Positions 19,601-30,169 of a stretch of 64,000 nt of DNA are shown here, one piece after another. The notes under the pieces are model-generated. The model was not told where the DNA came from. It saw only the letters and a list, made by a program, of their open reading frames with translations, and did not search any database. The position numbers and the translations under genes were made by a program. Position 1 is the stretch's first letter, and the number at the start of each line of letters is the position of its first letter. The stretch covers positions 2,162,547 to 2,226,546 of the forward strand of contig CM017568.1 in NCBI GenBank assembly GCA_007844125.1. The letters are read 5' to 3'. The DNA is from Sinonovacula constricta. Lineage: Eukaryota; Mollusca; Bivalvia; Cardiida; Solecurtidae.

Positions 19601-21922
19601 CCATTCCCAGGCCGAAGCTAAGCATTTAATATATGAAAGTGATGCAGATAAGGTTTGTCTTAATGATACTTTTATCATCCCTCCATCGGTACCTCTGTGA
19701 CGACTCATAAAAGCTTAGTTTATTTACTTCAATTTACTTCATAAGGAATGTTTGATTTTGTTCCTCGTGGCTTTGGTATCAGTGTTTGTGGAAAATCATA
19801 TTATTTCTTCAACTTAGAAATTTATGATATGGTTCCTATATTAGTTTGTAGTTTCTTAGTGCCTATATAGGAGTTGTTTGAAATATATATTTTTTTATTT
19901 TGCTCCATAATAGATGTATGATTTAGTTAGTATTTGAGTGGGCTTGATTTGAGGTGTGGTTATATTATGGTAAAGGGGCATTTATGAAAATTTGGATTTT
20001 GTTTTATGCATCATTGAGGACTCAACTTTTGCAAAGTTAATTCTTCACCTTGTTATTTTAATCATTTGAACTTTTTGTAGAGTGTATTTCAATTTCAATA
20101 ATTATTTAGACAGGCCAGTCTTTTGACTGTCTAATCTTAGACTGAGTCCTATATAAACAGATAGATAGCTTCTCAACTCACCTGCAGTGTATTTGTGATT
20201 TTGCTTTAAACATTATTTCTGAGATTGCCATTGGCCAAGCCGTAAGAGTCTCTGACTTGTAACTTTTTGACCCCTCGCCATGTGAGTTCAAGTCCTGGTC
20301 GGGCAAGAACTTTAATGTGGTGAGGTTTTCCAGCTAACCTGTGGTGCACCAGGGGTTCTGTCAAATCGTCTGGGGTCTTTACCAATAATTAGTTGGACGT
20401 CGCCTATATGATCATTGTTGTGTGTGAGCTTCACAAAAACAAACATGTTTCTTGTCCATTCTCTCATGGTGCAAAGACACAAAAACATCTCTTAACTGGT
20501 AAAGTTAAATAAATAATCAAAGGCCATCAAAGAAAAAAAAAAGTTCAACTTTTGGATTGTTTCAAAATAAAATATTTCCCAATTACTTGCAATTCACTTT
20601 TATACATGTATCTGTCCTAAAATTCTGCAATCTACTTTTAGTCTTTATTCATACATGATGCAAGAATCAAGTTTATTACCACTTGCTTTTTCTGTCATTT
20701 TTATTTTTTAACTAACTCAAAATTTTATTCTGTTTACAGAATATAGCCAGTACAAGTTTCATACTTGCATTTTATTTAGTTTGCCATGCTTTTTATATAA
20801 AGCTTAATGCTGCTTCAACCATGTTTTTGAGACCAAGGTTGAATTAACTTTTAGCTTATTAACTGCTTTAAAAATATCAGATGTAGAAACAATGCAATTA
20901 TCTTTTGTCATGCATTTACACCCTGGCATATAACTTACTGCCAATAATATAAAAGCATGTAATTTGCAATAAACTTTAGCTTTTTCACTCCCTGTATTAA
21001 ATTTTACTCTTCTCAAGACTGAGAAATTGCCAAATGTGGTATGAATGGTCAAAATTATTGGGTATGGTCTTTTGTTTTCTTCATACCTTGAAATTATCTT
21101 AACCCTGTCTACATGTATTACAAAATAAGTTTGTATTCTAACATATTCCTCCTCAATTTTGAAGGACATTGTTAAGATACCTTACCTTAATTAGATGTTT
21201 TATATGAGATAAAAGAATTATGTCTCGCTACTACTCAAGTGTTTTTTCCTTGTTATTATTCTAGTCTTTTTGTCAAGGCAATAACTTTTGCCTTAGTTGG
21301 GTAGTTTTGTAGATTGCCATATAATGAAACTAAATACAAATCATCAAATTGCAGTTACAAGGGACCTAATAAATAAAAAAAATGCCATACAAGCAGATTT
21401 CCACTAGTGGAAGAGGTATCCTTGGATATAAAATATGAGGGAGGGCGTCCAGTTAGAGTCGCATACTTGTAACTCATCAGCACTCACTGCTTGTCTACAA
21501 GTCCCGGTCGTGGGAAAAAGTTTTCATGTGAGGAAGTTTTCCTGCTAGCCTGCAGTGCCCCAGTGATATTGGGGTCTCCCTACATCGATAATTAATTGGT
21601 CGTCCCTGACTGTAAATTGTGTCGGTGTGATGTGACAAAAAAGAAAAAAGTACAAAAACAGATAAAATCTTTTTAGAGTTACATTTCATCAGCAGTATGC
21701 CTCACATGTATAGTTGAAATATTGTTTTGGGTAACAAAAATTTCTTTAAAAAAAAAAAAATAGAAATATTTTAAAATATTTTTCTTCAGTTAAAAAACAT
21801 GGATCTTTTGTTTTCAGGATGGTGTCTTGACCAAGGAGGAAATACTCAACAAATATGATGTGTTTGTTGGTAGCCAGGCAACAGACTTTGGGGATGCTCT
21901 AACCCGTCACGATGAGTTCTAA
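10528..21922 (+). CDS. CALU: Calumenin (CREC family), whole coding region with alternative exon 6
   Basis: The gene encodes a Ca2+-binding EF-hand protein of the ER lumen and secretory pathway; vertebrate calumenin modulates SERCA/ryanodine receptor and gamma-carboxylation. Coding exons are 10528-10620, 11306-11436, 12762-12955, 16543-16700, 17079-17139, either 18772-19022 (6a) or 19456-19652 (6b), and 21818-21922. All phases agree, giving 330 aa (6a) or 312 aa (6b); human calumenin is ~315. There is a signal peptide (about residues 1-20), six EF-hand loops (in the 6b form at 82-93, 118-129, 162-173, 199-210, 239-250 and 275-286), the motif FLHPEEY, and the C-terminal ER-retention motif HDEF. 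Loop 2 is weakened: position 6 is N and position 12 is S instead of E. No N-X-S/T site is visible. The start was chosen because it opens the signal peptide and has A at -3. Reticulocalbin is the alternative, but HDEF and the DYDHDAFLG segment favour calumenin. Confidence 0.95.
10735..10985 (-). repeat. Interspersed repeat family B, minus orientation
   Basis: It is a diverged reverse complement of 28690-28985 (shared 'ttgagcat', 'cacaactggt', 'cctgacacc', 'agacatgctatgcatagtgaa'-like blocks). It lies in CALU coding intron 1. Confidence 0.6.
11306..11436 (+). CDS. CALU: CALU coding exon 2
   Basis: Acceptor ...ctgcag|AAACTC, donor TTAGG|GTAAGT (phase 2). It encodes the calumenin signature [11 protein letters not shown] followed by the PEESKERLG segment just before EF-hand 1. 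The other nearby acceptor (ctcag at 11311-11315) would start with TGA and is excluded. Confidence 0.93.
11545..11795 (+). mobile_element. SINE family A, plus orientation (CALU coding intron 2)
   Basis: Nearly complete copy: tRNA-like head, 'ccagctgat-cggtggtgcaccgctggttctatcaagac', 'tttggggtcttctgctac', 'atagctggacgtcgct', and a tail region 'cactgcaatatattt'. It is in sense orientation to CALU. Confidence 0.8.
12180..12625 (+). repeat. Interspersed repeat family C, copy 1
   Basis: Shared blocks with 17540-17995 and 36250-36630: 'gttacctgaaaa', 'tagctatttttaaacca...accatgtga', 'acttttgagat', 'tatttatttat...agaaag', 'gttcaaaatc..ctttacttagactaaagtatga'. All three copies have the same orientation. 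The type of element is unknown. Confidence 0.55.
12762..12955 (+). CDS. CALU: CALU coding exon 3: EF-hands 1 and 2
   Basis: The acceptor is cttgcag|GTATATT and the donor ACATG|GTAGGG (phase 1). EF-hand 1 loop [12 protein letters not shown] is canonical. EF-hand 2 loop [12 protein letters not shown] lacks the central Gly and the final Glu, so its Ca2+ affinity is probably low or absent. The exon ends in the conserved FGYEH turn. Confidence 0.95.
14071..14322 (-). pseudogene. Remnant of a pogo/Tigger-type transposase, N-terminal helix-turn-helix
   Basis: An 83-codon open frame contains [19 protein letters not shown] and then [14 protein letters not shown], the psq/CENP-B type helix-turn-helix that starts Tigger-family transposases. 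After roughly residue 60 similarity stops and the frame ends. The DNA-binding CENP-B second half and the DDE catalytic domain are missing. Confidence 0.75.
14634..15560. mobile_element. Second TIR element nested inside the pogo-like copy
   Basis: Terminal inverted repeats CAGTAGAAACTC (14634) and GAGTTTCTACTG (ending 15560) are flanked by TA at 14632-14633 and 15561-15562. Subterminal 'gcgggcaactcgataatacggcc' and 'ggccttaatagcgag' blocks repeat inside both ends. It is 927 bp, has no transposase frame, and is therefore MITE-like. It must be younger than the outer element. Confidence 0.85.
16285..16500 (+). mobile_element. SINE family A, plus orientation (end of CALU coding intron 3)
   Basis: Head 'gtggccgacttgtaacttctctgactgc', body 'ccagctgcagtgcacatgtggttctacccagactta', 'tagctgaacgttgctataatgat'. 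It ends only ~40 bp before the exon 4 acceptor at 16542. Confidence 0.8.
16543..16700 (+). CDS. CALU: CALU coding exon 4: EF-hand 3
   Basis: The acceptor is ctcatag|AGCCTG and the donor CATG|GTGAGG, phase 0 at the end. The acidic PDEDEQF stretch is followed by loop [12 protein letters not shown] and the family hallmark [15 protein letters not shown]. Position 1 of the loop is N, within the tolerated range. Confidence 0.95.
17079..17139 (+). CDS. CALU: CALU coding exon 5: EF-hand 4
   Basis: A small exon of 20 codons plus one base (acceptor cccacag|GAAACT, donor ATTG|GTACTT). It encodes [20 protein letters not shown], a canonical loop. It ends in phase 1, matching both alternative exons 6a and 6b. 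Confidence 0.95.
17265..17490 (+). mobile_element. SINE family A, plus orientation (CALU coding intron 5)
   Basis: Near-complete copy: head 'ggtgcctgtgtcatattggtagagcc', B-box-like 'gggtttgagtcctgg', body 'ccagctgacctgcagtgtg', 'atagccagagattgctgtaatgacca'. It is followed directly by repeat family C. Confidence 0.8.
17540..17995 (+). repeat. Interspersed repeat family C, copy 2
   Basis: Aligns by eye with 12180-12625 over its whole length, including 'accatgcgtccacttacttttgagat' and 'ttgaggtagtgttcaaaatc'. CALU coding intron 5. Confidence 0.55.
18772..19022 (+). CDS. CALU: CALU alternative exon 6a: acidic insert plus EF-hand 5
   Basis: The acceptor is ctgtag|CTGACA (phase 1 in) and the donor GATCAG|GTTGGC (phase 0 out, weak). 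It encodes a 22-residue very acidic stretch ([16 protein letters not shown] core), then [19 protein letters not shown] with loop [12 protein letters not shown]. It is homologous to exon 6b but 18 codons longer. Joined to exon 7 it completes EF-hand loop 6 as DEDQ+DGVLTKEE. If the donor is not used, the frame runs [11 protein letters not shown] to a TGA at 19056-19058. Splicing 6a to 6b would break the frame, so the two exclude each other. Confidence 0.88.
19206..19216 (+). promoter_or_regulatory. CALU: Overlapping AATAAA signals after exon 6a
   Basis: AATAAAATAAA lies ~148 bases after the in-frame TGA that follows exon 6a. If used, 6a would be a terminal exon and the protein would lack EF-hand 6 and HDEF. 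AATAAA is frequent by chance in AT-rich introns. Confidence 0.35.
19456..19652 (+). CDS. CALU: CALU alternative exon 6b: EF-hand 5
   Basis: The acceptor is tttttag|GTGATA (phase 1 in) and the donor GATAAG|GTTTGT (phase 0 out). It encodes [20 protein letters not shown] and then the loop [12 protein letters not shown] and [10 protein letters not shown], very close to vertebrate calumenin; this is probably the ancestral form. Joined to exon 7 it completes loop 6 as DADK+DGVLTKEE. Confidence 0.93.
20230..20440 (+). mobile_element. SINE family A, plus orientation (CALU intron 6b-7)
   Basis: Head 'ggccaagccgtaagagtctctgacttgtaac', B-box 'gagttcaagtcctgg', body 'ccagctaacctgtggtgcaccaggggttctgtc', 'ttagttggacgtcgcctata'. 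Confidence 0.8.
21437..21655 (+). mobile_element. SINE family A, plus orientation (CALU intron 6b-7)
   Basis: Head 'gggcgtccagttagagtcgcatacttgtaactc', body 'cctgctagcctgcagtgccccagtgat', 'ttaattggtcgtccctgac'. Confidence 0.75.
21818..21922 (+). CDS. CALU: CALU last coding exon 7: EF-hand 6 and HDEF
   Basis: Acceptor tttcag|GATGGT, phase 0. It encodes the second two-thirds of EF-hand loop 6 (DGVLTKEE), the conserved [13 protein letters not shown] segment, and ends in RHDEF-TAA. HDEF is calumenin's ER-retrieval signal. Confidence 0.96.
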   Translation, partial: DGVLTKEEILNKYDVFVGSQATDFGDALTRHDEF

Positions 21923-23174
21923 ACATAATCACAACATGCCAGCATGCAGAGCAAATGAACAATAGCACAAATTATGTGTTTAGTTGAATTATTTCGTCCA
22001 GGGATTGTTTTTTTCTCATCGTATGAAGAGTATTTTTGTGATAATGTACATGATTGTGTCAGTCCTGGGAATCAGTTGCGGATCTACTTTCATCCTTTTT
22101 TTCTGTTTCTTTCATGACTGCCTTATTTGCCAGGTCCATTCTTGGTTGAGATTTTGTTCAAGCTTGATTTTTATCTTCTCATTATGTACCTATGTTTACA
22201 TACAGTATCTTGTACACCTCACTGTAAATAAGATGATACCTTTTACAACATATATATTAAAACTTCAACTTGCTTTATTTAACTCAAATCGTACTGCAAC
22301 AATACATGAGTATACATATTAAACATGTACAACATACACATGACATGATATATATTGATAATGTTACATTCTAAACATGGTTAAATGTAACAGAAAACTA
22401 TCAAGATCTAGAATAGACAACTATCAAGATTTAGTAAGGTGTGGTCTAAGTTTTATCATTAAACTCATTTTGGTCATTAAATTCAAATGGGAACTGTAAC
22501 ATGATGTTCCTGTAAGGAGAATTTTTAAAGTTTAACTTTGAGCCTGAGCAAAATGACACCTGAGAACCATATTGGCAAGTCAGGCAATATGTCAGTAGAA
22601 AACTAGAATGGCATTCAACATATGTGTCATGAAAATTGATCATCCTTTTGCGATAAGGTGTATATCATTGTGTAAAACATATAACTACCATATATTTGTA
22701 TTTTTTGTATTTGTTAGGTGTTTTCAATGAATTTTATGAGATAGTATGTATGTGCTAAAATAATTGTCACTTGATACTTATAGCGTAGTTTCAGATTGAT
22801 TTTGAAAGAAGGTGAAAATGTAAAATATCCATTATTTTTATAGGATTTTTGTTCTTACTTTCATAAGCATCAATAATTATATACAGGGGAGCTTAAAAAT
22901 CAAAATTGTTATATTTTAAATGAAATTCACCAAACATTTGTCTAGAAAATAAAATAGTTGATGAATATGAAAAAATGTGAAAAAAGAAATGTGATATAAA
23001 ATTAATTTTGCAAGTTAAATACCGTTTACCTTTTTATTTGTTTTGATCTCTGGTTGATTTTGAAATTAATTGCGTAAAATTCAAACTATACCACAGCTTG
23101 AAACACATATCTGATTTCACTTAAACACTTTGTGATAAAAGGACATTTTTTGTTTAGTTCTGTCTTTGAATAAA
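21923..23174 (+). other. CALU: Probable CALU 3' UTR with candidate poly(A) signals
   Basis: AT-rich, no coding segment. AATAAA occurs at 22948-22953 and 23169-23174; the second is followed by T/G-richer sequence. The true 3' end cannot be fixed without transcripts and could lie further downstream. Confidence 0.4.
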
Positions 23175-23429
23175 TGTTAGTAATGTCATAGAATAACGAA
23201 GTTTTGTTAAAAGTATATTTTTACTCATTTTTTTTAATCTTCAAAACAGGTGTGTTTGTATTTCATGTATTTGCTAGATTTATTTCTAAATACAGATATA
23301 TTTGTTTCAGATATAAAGTACTTGTTAAGATTTGTTTTACCTTTGAGATGTATTTTCTCCTGAAAGCCGCATCAACAACAAAAAATGGGTTGAGTTACTT
23401 TTTTATAGATTCTGTTTCAGTTATTATTT

Positions 23430-23665
23430 AGAACAGTCAGACTTCTAACTGCTTACTGCTGACTTTTCTCCCATGTTACCATGGCCCCTGACTGCCTAGG
23501 TTTAAGTCTCTATATAGTCCAATTGTTAATGTAGGTATTTTTCTCAGTAGACCTGCAGTGCACTGGTAGTTCAACCAAGATATAGATCTGTGGTCTTCCT
23601 CCATCCACCATAGCAGAATGGTACTATAATGTTCTTTTGTCACTGTAATTTACCAAAACTTCACA
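23430..23665 (+). mobile_element. SINE family A, plus orientation, diverged
   Basis: Body blocks 'agtagacctgcagtgcactggtagttcaacc', 'gtggtcttcctccatcca', 'actataatgttcttttgtcactgtaat'. Position just beyond the candidate CALU 3' end. Confidence 0.65.
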
Positions 23666-25449
23666 AACAAATTTTATTCTTTTTAGCATTTCATAAAAAA
23701 GCAGATATTTTGTCAAACATATTGTATATGTACATATGGTTTAAATGCAAAAAACATATTGTCAAACATATTGTGTTTGTAGATATGGTTTAAATGCAAA
23801 AACATTTCTTGGGATTGCAGCATAAGGTTGAGAAGAAAGCAGTCATGTTGTTACACTGACTTTGTTTTATTCTGCATATTTTTTATTATTTGTGCCAAAT
23901 CTTACAAAAGGAATTTTATACATTGTATTGTTAATAGACACATGCCTGTTACATAGTTGCCAGTTTTAATGATTTTAAGTACAATACACTTAAAAGCTGA
24001 CAAAGACAGTGGTCATTTTTGTCATTTTTTTCTACCAATTCCTACAAATGTTTTAAATAATCTAAAATGTATTATGATATCATTTTCCCCTATTATACCC
24101 CACCTCCCTCCCACAATATAGTTTGGGAGGAGATACTGTAATCAGGTTGTCTGTGGACACGATTTTTACTGGACTCCTTTTGATTGTTTTTGTTTCAGTT
24201 TTGATGACACTACGATTATCTGTAATACCATGGAAATCTGTGAACCTGCATTTTTTATTTAGATCAAAAAGGAGTTATTGCCCCTTTTAATGCTATTCCA
24301 GACGTTGATATAAAAAAGAAATTAAAGTATTAGGGTTTTGTTGTTTGGCATTTCAGTGTTTATCTGTACATGGATTTTTTTAAAACTGATGTTATGTCTT
24401 TATCATCTTCTATGTAAAATATTCCAAGATCAACCTTACCTAACTCCTGCTTTAATGAATCTTTTTGCTTTGACAAAATTTCGATACTTAAATATCTCTT
24501 CTCTAAAAAAGCAGAAAAAGCCCCACTCTGAAAACAAAACAGTGGCATGGTAAAGATAAATTAAATAATTATATTGCTAACCATTCATTTAAATACTTTA
24601 GGTATATATTTCATTAATGATGTAGGTTACCATCCTTTTATTTCACTTTTTTACCATATTTGCACCTTTAGCTATTTACCAATGTAGAATTGTGTTAGTG
24701 ATATTGTTGTGTGCTTTTTGTTCATGTATTTGTCACAAACAATATATAACCTTACATAGGTGCCAGTATTTTTTTTTTGCTTGCATGTAGTCTTTGTACT
24801 TTTTAATACTTGTGTGGTCAATATTTTAACTAGTGAAGTATGTATCTGAGGAATGTTTCTTAAATACTCAAATTTAATTTCATGTTTACTTAATGAACAA
24901 ATGTTTGGAAACTTGAAGATGAAGGGATAAAGAAGGAATAAGATCATTTGAAACTTAATAATACAAAAAATGATAGAAAAACATAACAGAAAAGCAGTTG
25001 AAATATGTTTTATGAAGATATTGTGTACATTTGTTTTATTTTTTGAGGATATACATATATGTTTCCTGTAAGCAGCATTTCTAGATAGCATTAAGACTGT
25101 GCAAATCTTTTGACGCTTTAACAATATATCTTAAATCTGTTCAATCAAACATGATATTCAATCAGCCATGTTATGTGTCACAAATAATTTGCATTGTTTT
25201 GAACTTAAGTTTTATTTTATGTAAGCATACATGAGTATTATATTTATTTACACTAGTCACTACTTCTGCTTAATCCATTTTTATATCTATAATGTTTTTG
25301 CATTATTTTCTAACCTAGCAGATAGGCTTTATCCTTTGTACTCCAGCCTTATGCATTTATATAACAGTTACCATGGCATAATAAATAAGGCAGTCATGAT
25401 TTATTTTGGAGGTATGCAAGAAATGCAAAAACATAGGGGTTTTTGCTTC
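23666..25449. other. Intergenic AT-rich sequence
   Basis: There is no gene here. A ~51-bp block (tgtcaaacatattgt...tggtttaaatgcaaaaa) is duplicated in tandem at about 23712-23810. The remaining open frames show no family features. Confidence 0.45.
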
Positions 25450-25655
25450 CTGTGGTAGTCACCAAGTTGAAATTTCTAAGATTGCCTAGCATCTCACTGC
25501 TTTAGTTTGAGATCCGATCGGGTCAGAACTTTCGTGTGGGTAGGTCCTTGATCTGGCATGCAGCATGCTGGTGGTTCTACTCTGACATTTGTCTGGAGTC
25601 TTAATTTACCAGTAATTAGCTGGTCATCACCAAGTTGGTGTGATGTCAGAATAAA
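25450..25655 (+). mobile_element. SINE family A, plus orientation
   Basis: Blocks 'gagatccgatcgggtcagaactttcgtgtggg', 'gctggtggttctactctgacatttgtctgg', 'attagctggtcatcacc'. The head is decayed. Confidence 0.7.
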
Positions 25656-28600
25656 CAACAACAGCTGGTCATTTAGATGAAAGACTTGCAGTTGTATTAA
25701 GGTCCTTCCTATAATGCTAAGCATTCATTGTGCAGACTTGGTCTAATAGTGTCTGTCAGAATAATGATGAGCTGTATTATCTTTGCTGATCTTTCACTGC
25801 AAGTTTGTCTCATAATTACAGTAGTTATAGATGAAATCCCTGTTGTTAGGATAAAACCTTATACAAGTTTCCAGATAGGAATGTTATTAACCAGGATGAA
25901 AACCTTTATGATCAAGGTACACATTTTCTTGCATGCTTTGGCAGTTACAGCATGTATTCAGGTTAGTTGTTCATTTGTAATCAATTGTGTGTATATACTT
26001 TGTGCCATTTTTTTAAGCCCCATGTCTTCACATTGCATTAGTCTTCTCAACGTATTATTAGACAGTTTATTGTAAGTTTTGCAGTGTATTGTCTGTTTTA
26101 AATATGCAGTCAGTTCTGTTTTGTGTTAATCCTTGGGTGAAACAACTGTTTCATTGCCCCACCTACAAACCTTCACAGCATTCATTTAATTAAACATTTG
26201 CAAGAGGGAGCAATGTATTTCAATAACAAAACAATTGAAAGAAAGAGAGTACAACATACAAAATATATTTACTCTTAAAAAAATATTGAAGTTGTTAGAG
26301 TAAACTTTGGTGTAGTTCACAAATATGTCTTCACTACACTGAGATTTTCTTTCAGCATATCCTGTTATGCCTATTTCGTAATAACTATGCATTTCTTTAT
26401 CATTATATAAATACAAGAATAAACTATTGTTACAAAAATGAGTATGGGTTGTAAGAAAAAAGTTGAATGCAGTTTTATACATATACCTTAATTTAGCAAT
26501 ATTTTTTGTACCTAGAAACTACATGTATTGTCAAGAGTGAAACAGGTTAGAGAAATGGACAGGATGTGCATGTACATTGAGTTTGCTGATTTTAATAAAT
26601 TACTTTTGTAGAAAAGATGAATGTTTCAGATTGTTATACCCACAAAGGTACCCCTGCCCAACTATCCACTCCTTTATTGTAGCTCATCTATTATAGGACT
26701 AAGAAGTTATTCTGCTTTCCCTAGCGCCAGTATTGCTGTAGTGCTAAGTTAGAAGATGTGCCCAATCACTATCAAGCTAATATATTTATAATTAGCACAA
26801 AAATTAAAATAAAGCTTCACATACACTTAGTGGTCATACAGCTTTGCTTAACCAAGTATGACAAATATTAAAATGTGGCACGAGATCAACCTATTAAATT
26901 TTGATCTTTATACATTAAGATTAAAGTTTTGTGCGCTCATGTACTTTCATTAGTCATACTGGACAATCTCCATGTCAGAAATCACCGATGTGCCTTCAGA
27001 TCTCTGTAACCTCTGCCACTAAAAAGAAAAATTGTGAATTTTTCTTGTTTTTTTAGTATACAGTTTTATTGTAATGATAAAGTTTAAGAAATGTTTACAT
27101 AGAGAATACAAGGTTAGTGTTGAGTAAGGAAAATGTTATATGAGGCTGAGACAAATCAAATGGCAAGGTTTGCTGAGCTTTTTAGTTTTATAGTGCCAAG
27201 TGTGGCAACATTGTCTTTGTTCTGCAATTACCTGGTATTCTATTTGTCTTACCATCTGTTGTATAAACAGGTGTAATTTGATATTGATCTTAGTTTTTCG
27301 AATGTTTTCATATGCACATAACAAAGAATAAAAAAAATAATCCTTCTTGCAATACGATCAGTAAAAAATGTGAATAACTTACTTGTAGCTAAAACTTCAT
27401 AGTAGGAGCATCGCTATATTATTATCCAACTTAAACCAAACCATGGCTGGGTGGGGTATAGAGTCAACAGATTTTAAGTTTAGCTGGCCCATTGGATTAA
27501 GTCTTACTTAACACAGTTTGCCGCGACCGAAATTGAGACAAAACTAATGCAGTTGCACATTGTATCATTGCACCAACTCAAATCCGGATTGTACATGTAT
27601 ACGTTGGCCTTTTATGTGACTAACACCAAGTTCTGTTGCTTAAAACCCGTGTTTACAAATTGACACAGATAAATGACATATAGACTTTTACATCACCATA
27701 TGTGACATTATTTGACATAAATAAAACAAAATAATCCTTCAAAAATAGATTGTACTATTGCCATAAGCTGTTGTGTCCCTTAAAATTTGATTTATAATTA
27801 CAATTTGATGACTCAAAGTGTGGCCTGGAATTTAAGCATTTAAAAAGTAGTCTGTCTGGATGCAGATGACAGGTTTAACACACAGGTGTTTGATAGAGCA
27901 AATGTTTCACACAGGGTTTCATATACGTAATGTCCAAGGTGATGGTAGGATAGATATGATGTTTACATCATAACAATAAATTGTTTTCATTTTATTACAT
28001 TGAAATCATATTGACCACAGATATCGATAAACAAAGTATGATCTCTCCAGTCTTGTGCTTTTCACCATGGTAGTGGTTACTGCAGCACAGCGAAATGTAA
28101 CCAGTGTGAGGCATGTGCAGACTATCAACTCCTGAAGCATCAAGCAAGCTTTTCTGAGATAGCTTCTGTTTCGCTAATCAATAATCTCAAACAAAGACAT
28201 ATTGCATATGACTCATTTATTCCTCCTTAATTGATATATTTGCTGTTTAACAATTTACATTCATTATCATATCAGAAGTGCAACAAAACAATATTAAAAT
28301 AAACATAAGCACATGCAACACTAATTAACATCTTTCTTTAATTTAACAAGTGATAAAATCCAACAGTAAATAAAAATCTTAATAAACTGAATAATGTCTA
28401 GTCAGCATTTTACTTGATTAAACAGATGTTGCAAATATCTTTATCAGCAATTATAAGCATAAAGACATTTAAAGCCAAAGAGCCAAATACAACAGATTAT
28501 TCACTTTTATAGAAAAAATCTTAAACACCACAAATCTTTAATTCTTTTTTATTATTCTTTACTAAGTTAAACACAACTCAACATGTAATTTGAATTAAAA

Positions 28601-28689
28601 ACTCAGCTCTTCAGATCTTAATCATTTTGGGGAAGAAGGAGTGTACTGAATTATGATTTCTTGTGTAAGTACAAGTCTTAAAATTAATT
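25656..28689. other. Intergenic AT-rich sequence, nothing recognised
   Basis: About 3 kb between the convergent genes. No splice-flanked coding block, RNA gene or tandem array was found on either strand. Confidence 0.45.
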
Positions 28690-28985
28690 GTTTGTTTGTT
28701 TATTGGGTTTATCGTCCCACCAACAGTACTTCAGTTATCAGTTGGAGACGGTATCCACTTGAAGCGGATATAGTGCTGCCTTCACTGTGTATAGCATGTC
28801 TTGAACACCTGGCTTGACACCCTAATGAGTCACATTATCCTGACACCGGGCCAACCAGTTGTGAAACTACTCATATATTTGCTTGAGCATTAACAAGGGA
28901 GCTATACCACTACCATTTTTAACAACTTTGTTATGTCCCCTCCTGTACCTGGATTGTGCTACCTGATCCGGTAAAATTAATTGTT
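28690..28985 (+). repeat. Interspersed repeat family B, reference copy
   Basis: It begins 'gtttgtttgtttattgggtttatcgtccc', a start often seen in bivalve repeats, and includes 'cctgacaccgggccaaccag', 'cttgagcattaacaagggagctata' and an end near 'gtacctggattgtgctacctgatcc'. Relatives lie at 10735-10985 (minus) and 60345-61290 (plus, interrupted). Confidence 0.65.
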
Positions 28986-29064
28986 TTATAACCTCAACAT
29001 ATTGTGGATATTCACATTTCAAAAGCACCAATTTTGGCCTCGTTAACTTTGAAATTTTATATAA

Positions 29065-29205
29065 TTATCCCCCTGGTAGGTTTTAAGTCCTTGTTGGTGC
29101 ACCGGTGGTTCTACCCAGACATTTGTTTGGTGTCTTCTTCCATCAAAATAGTTGGGTGTCGCTATAATGATCATAACTGGTCGCTGCAATATATTTCTAA
29201 AACAC
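29065..29205 (+). mobile_element. SINE family A, body fragment, plus orientation
   Basis: 'ggtgcaccggtggttctacccagacatttgtttgg', 'atagttgggtgtcgctataatgatcataactggtcgctgcaatata'. The tRNA-like head is missing. Confidence 0.75.
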
Positions 29206-30169
29206 AACAAACAGAAATGTTGTTGATTTAAATTCCCTAATGAATTAATAAAGACTACTGTATATCAGAAATATTGTTGATTTTATAAATTTACATTCAA
29301 TCATAAATAAAATAATATAAGTCCTCATGAATAAAATATAACTGATGTAGTATTTGGCTTCACAGACAATGGCACAAACAATAAATAGAAAAACAAAACA
29401 AAGGCTTCAATCAACATAATAAAACATATTCAACTATTAACAAAAAAAAAACAAAATAAATTTAACAAATAATTAACATGGCCATAATGCTAGTGAAACA
29501 TAACCATAAGAATGTTTTCAATTAATTTTATGCATAAGGTGTTAAATTTAGGTTGTTTTTTCTTTCAAAAGTGTACTGTCTAAAAAGAATATAACAAATG
29601 GCATTATCAAAAAAAACAAGCCTTACAGTTTATAAAATATCAACAAAGCATGAAAATGGCTCAACTACAAAAATGTACAACCGTACAACATAAATACTTT
29701 TTAATAAACTATCAAAAAAAGTACTTAATATCTTTACCAATCAATTTGTCAGTTTAAAATGCAAATAGTTACATTCTGACTGATACAAATTCAAATGTAA
29801 ACAATACAGTTCACACAAAGAAATTATACATATGTAAATTATTTAATAAATATTATGCAAAAGTTGCACAACAGCACATAACAATGCACCTGTCTAGTCA
29901 TTAACACTTGATTTACTGCAGGAAAAAAGTCTGTATTAATCCAATATCTATATCTTATTTCTTTCTTTTTTTTTCTTTTTTTTTATTTCAATCATAACTA
30001 TAGAAAATAATACAATTCAATATCCAATAAATTAAAAGAAAAACACAACAGACAAAAGAATCGGTAGAACCGATGGATGCTCCCCAAAACAACACTACTT
30101 TTAAAACAAAGCTTTTTCTTTTTTTTCCCCCTTCAAAATATGTGTTCAAAAAATTTCAGCATGAAAAAA
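29206..30169. other. Very AT-rich intergenic sequence
   Basis: Dominated by A-rich + strand sequence with many aacaaa/aataaa runs; there is no gene or clear repeat. Confidence 0.45.
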
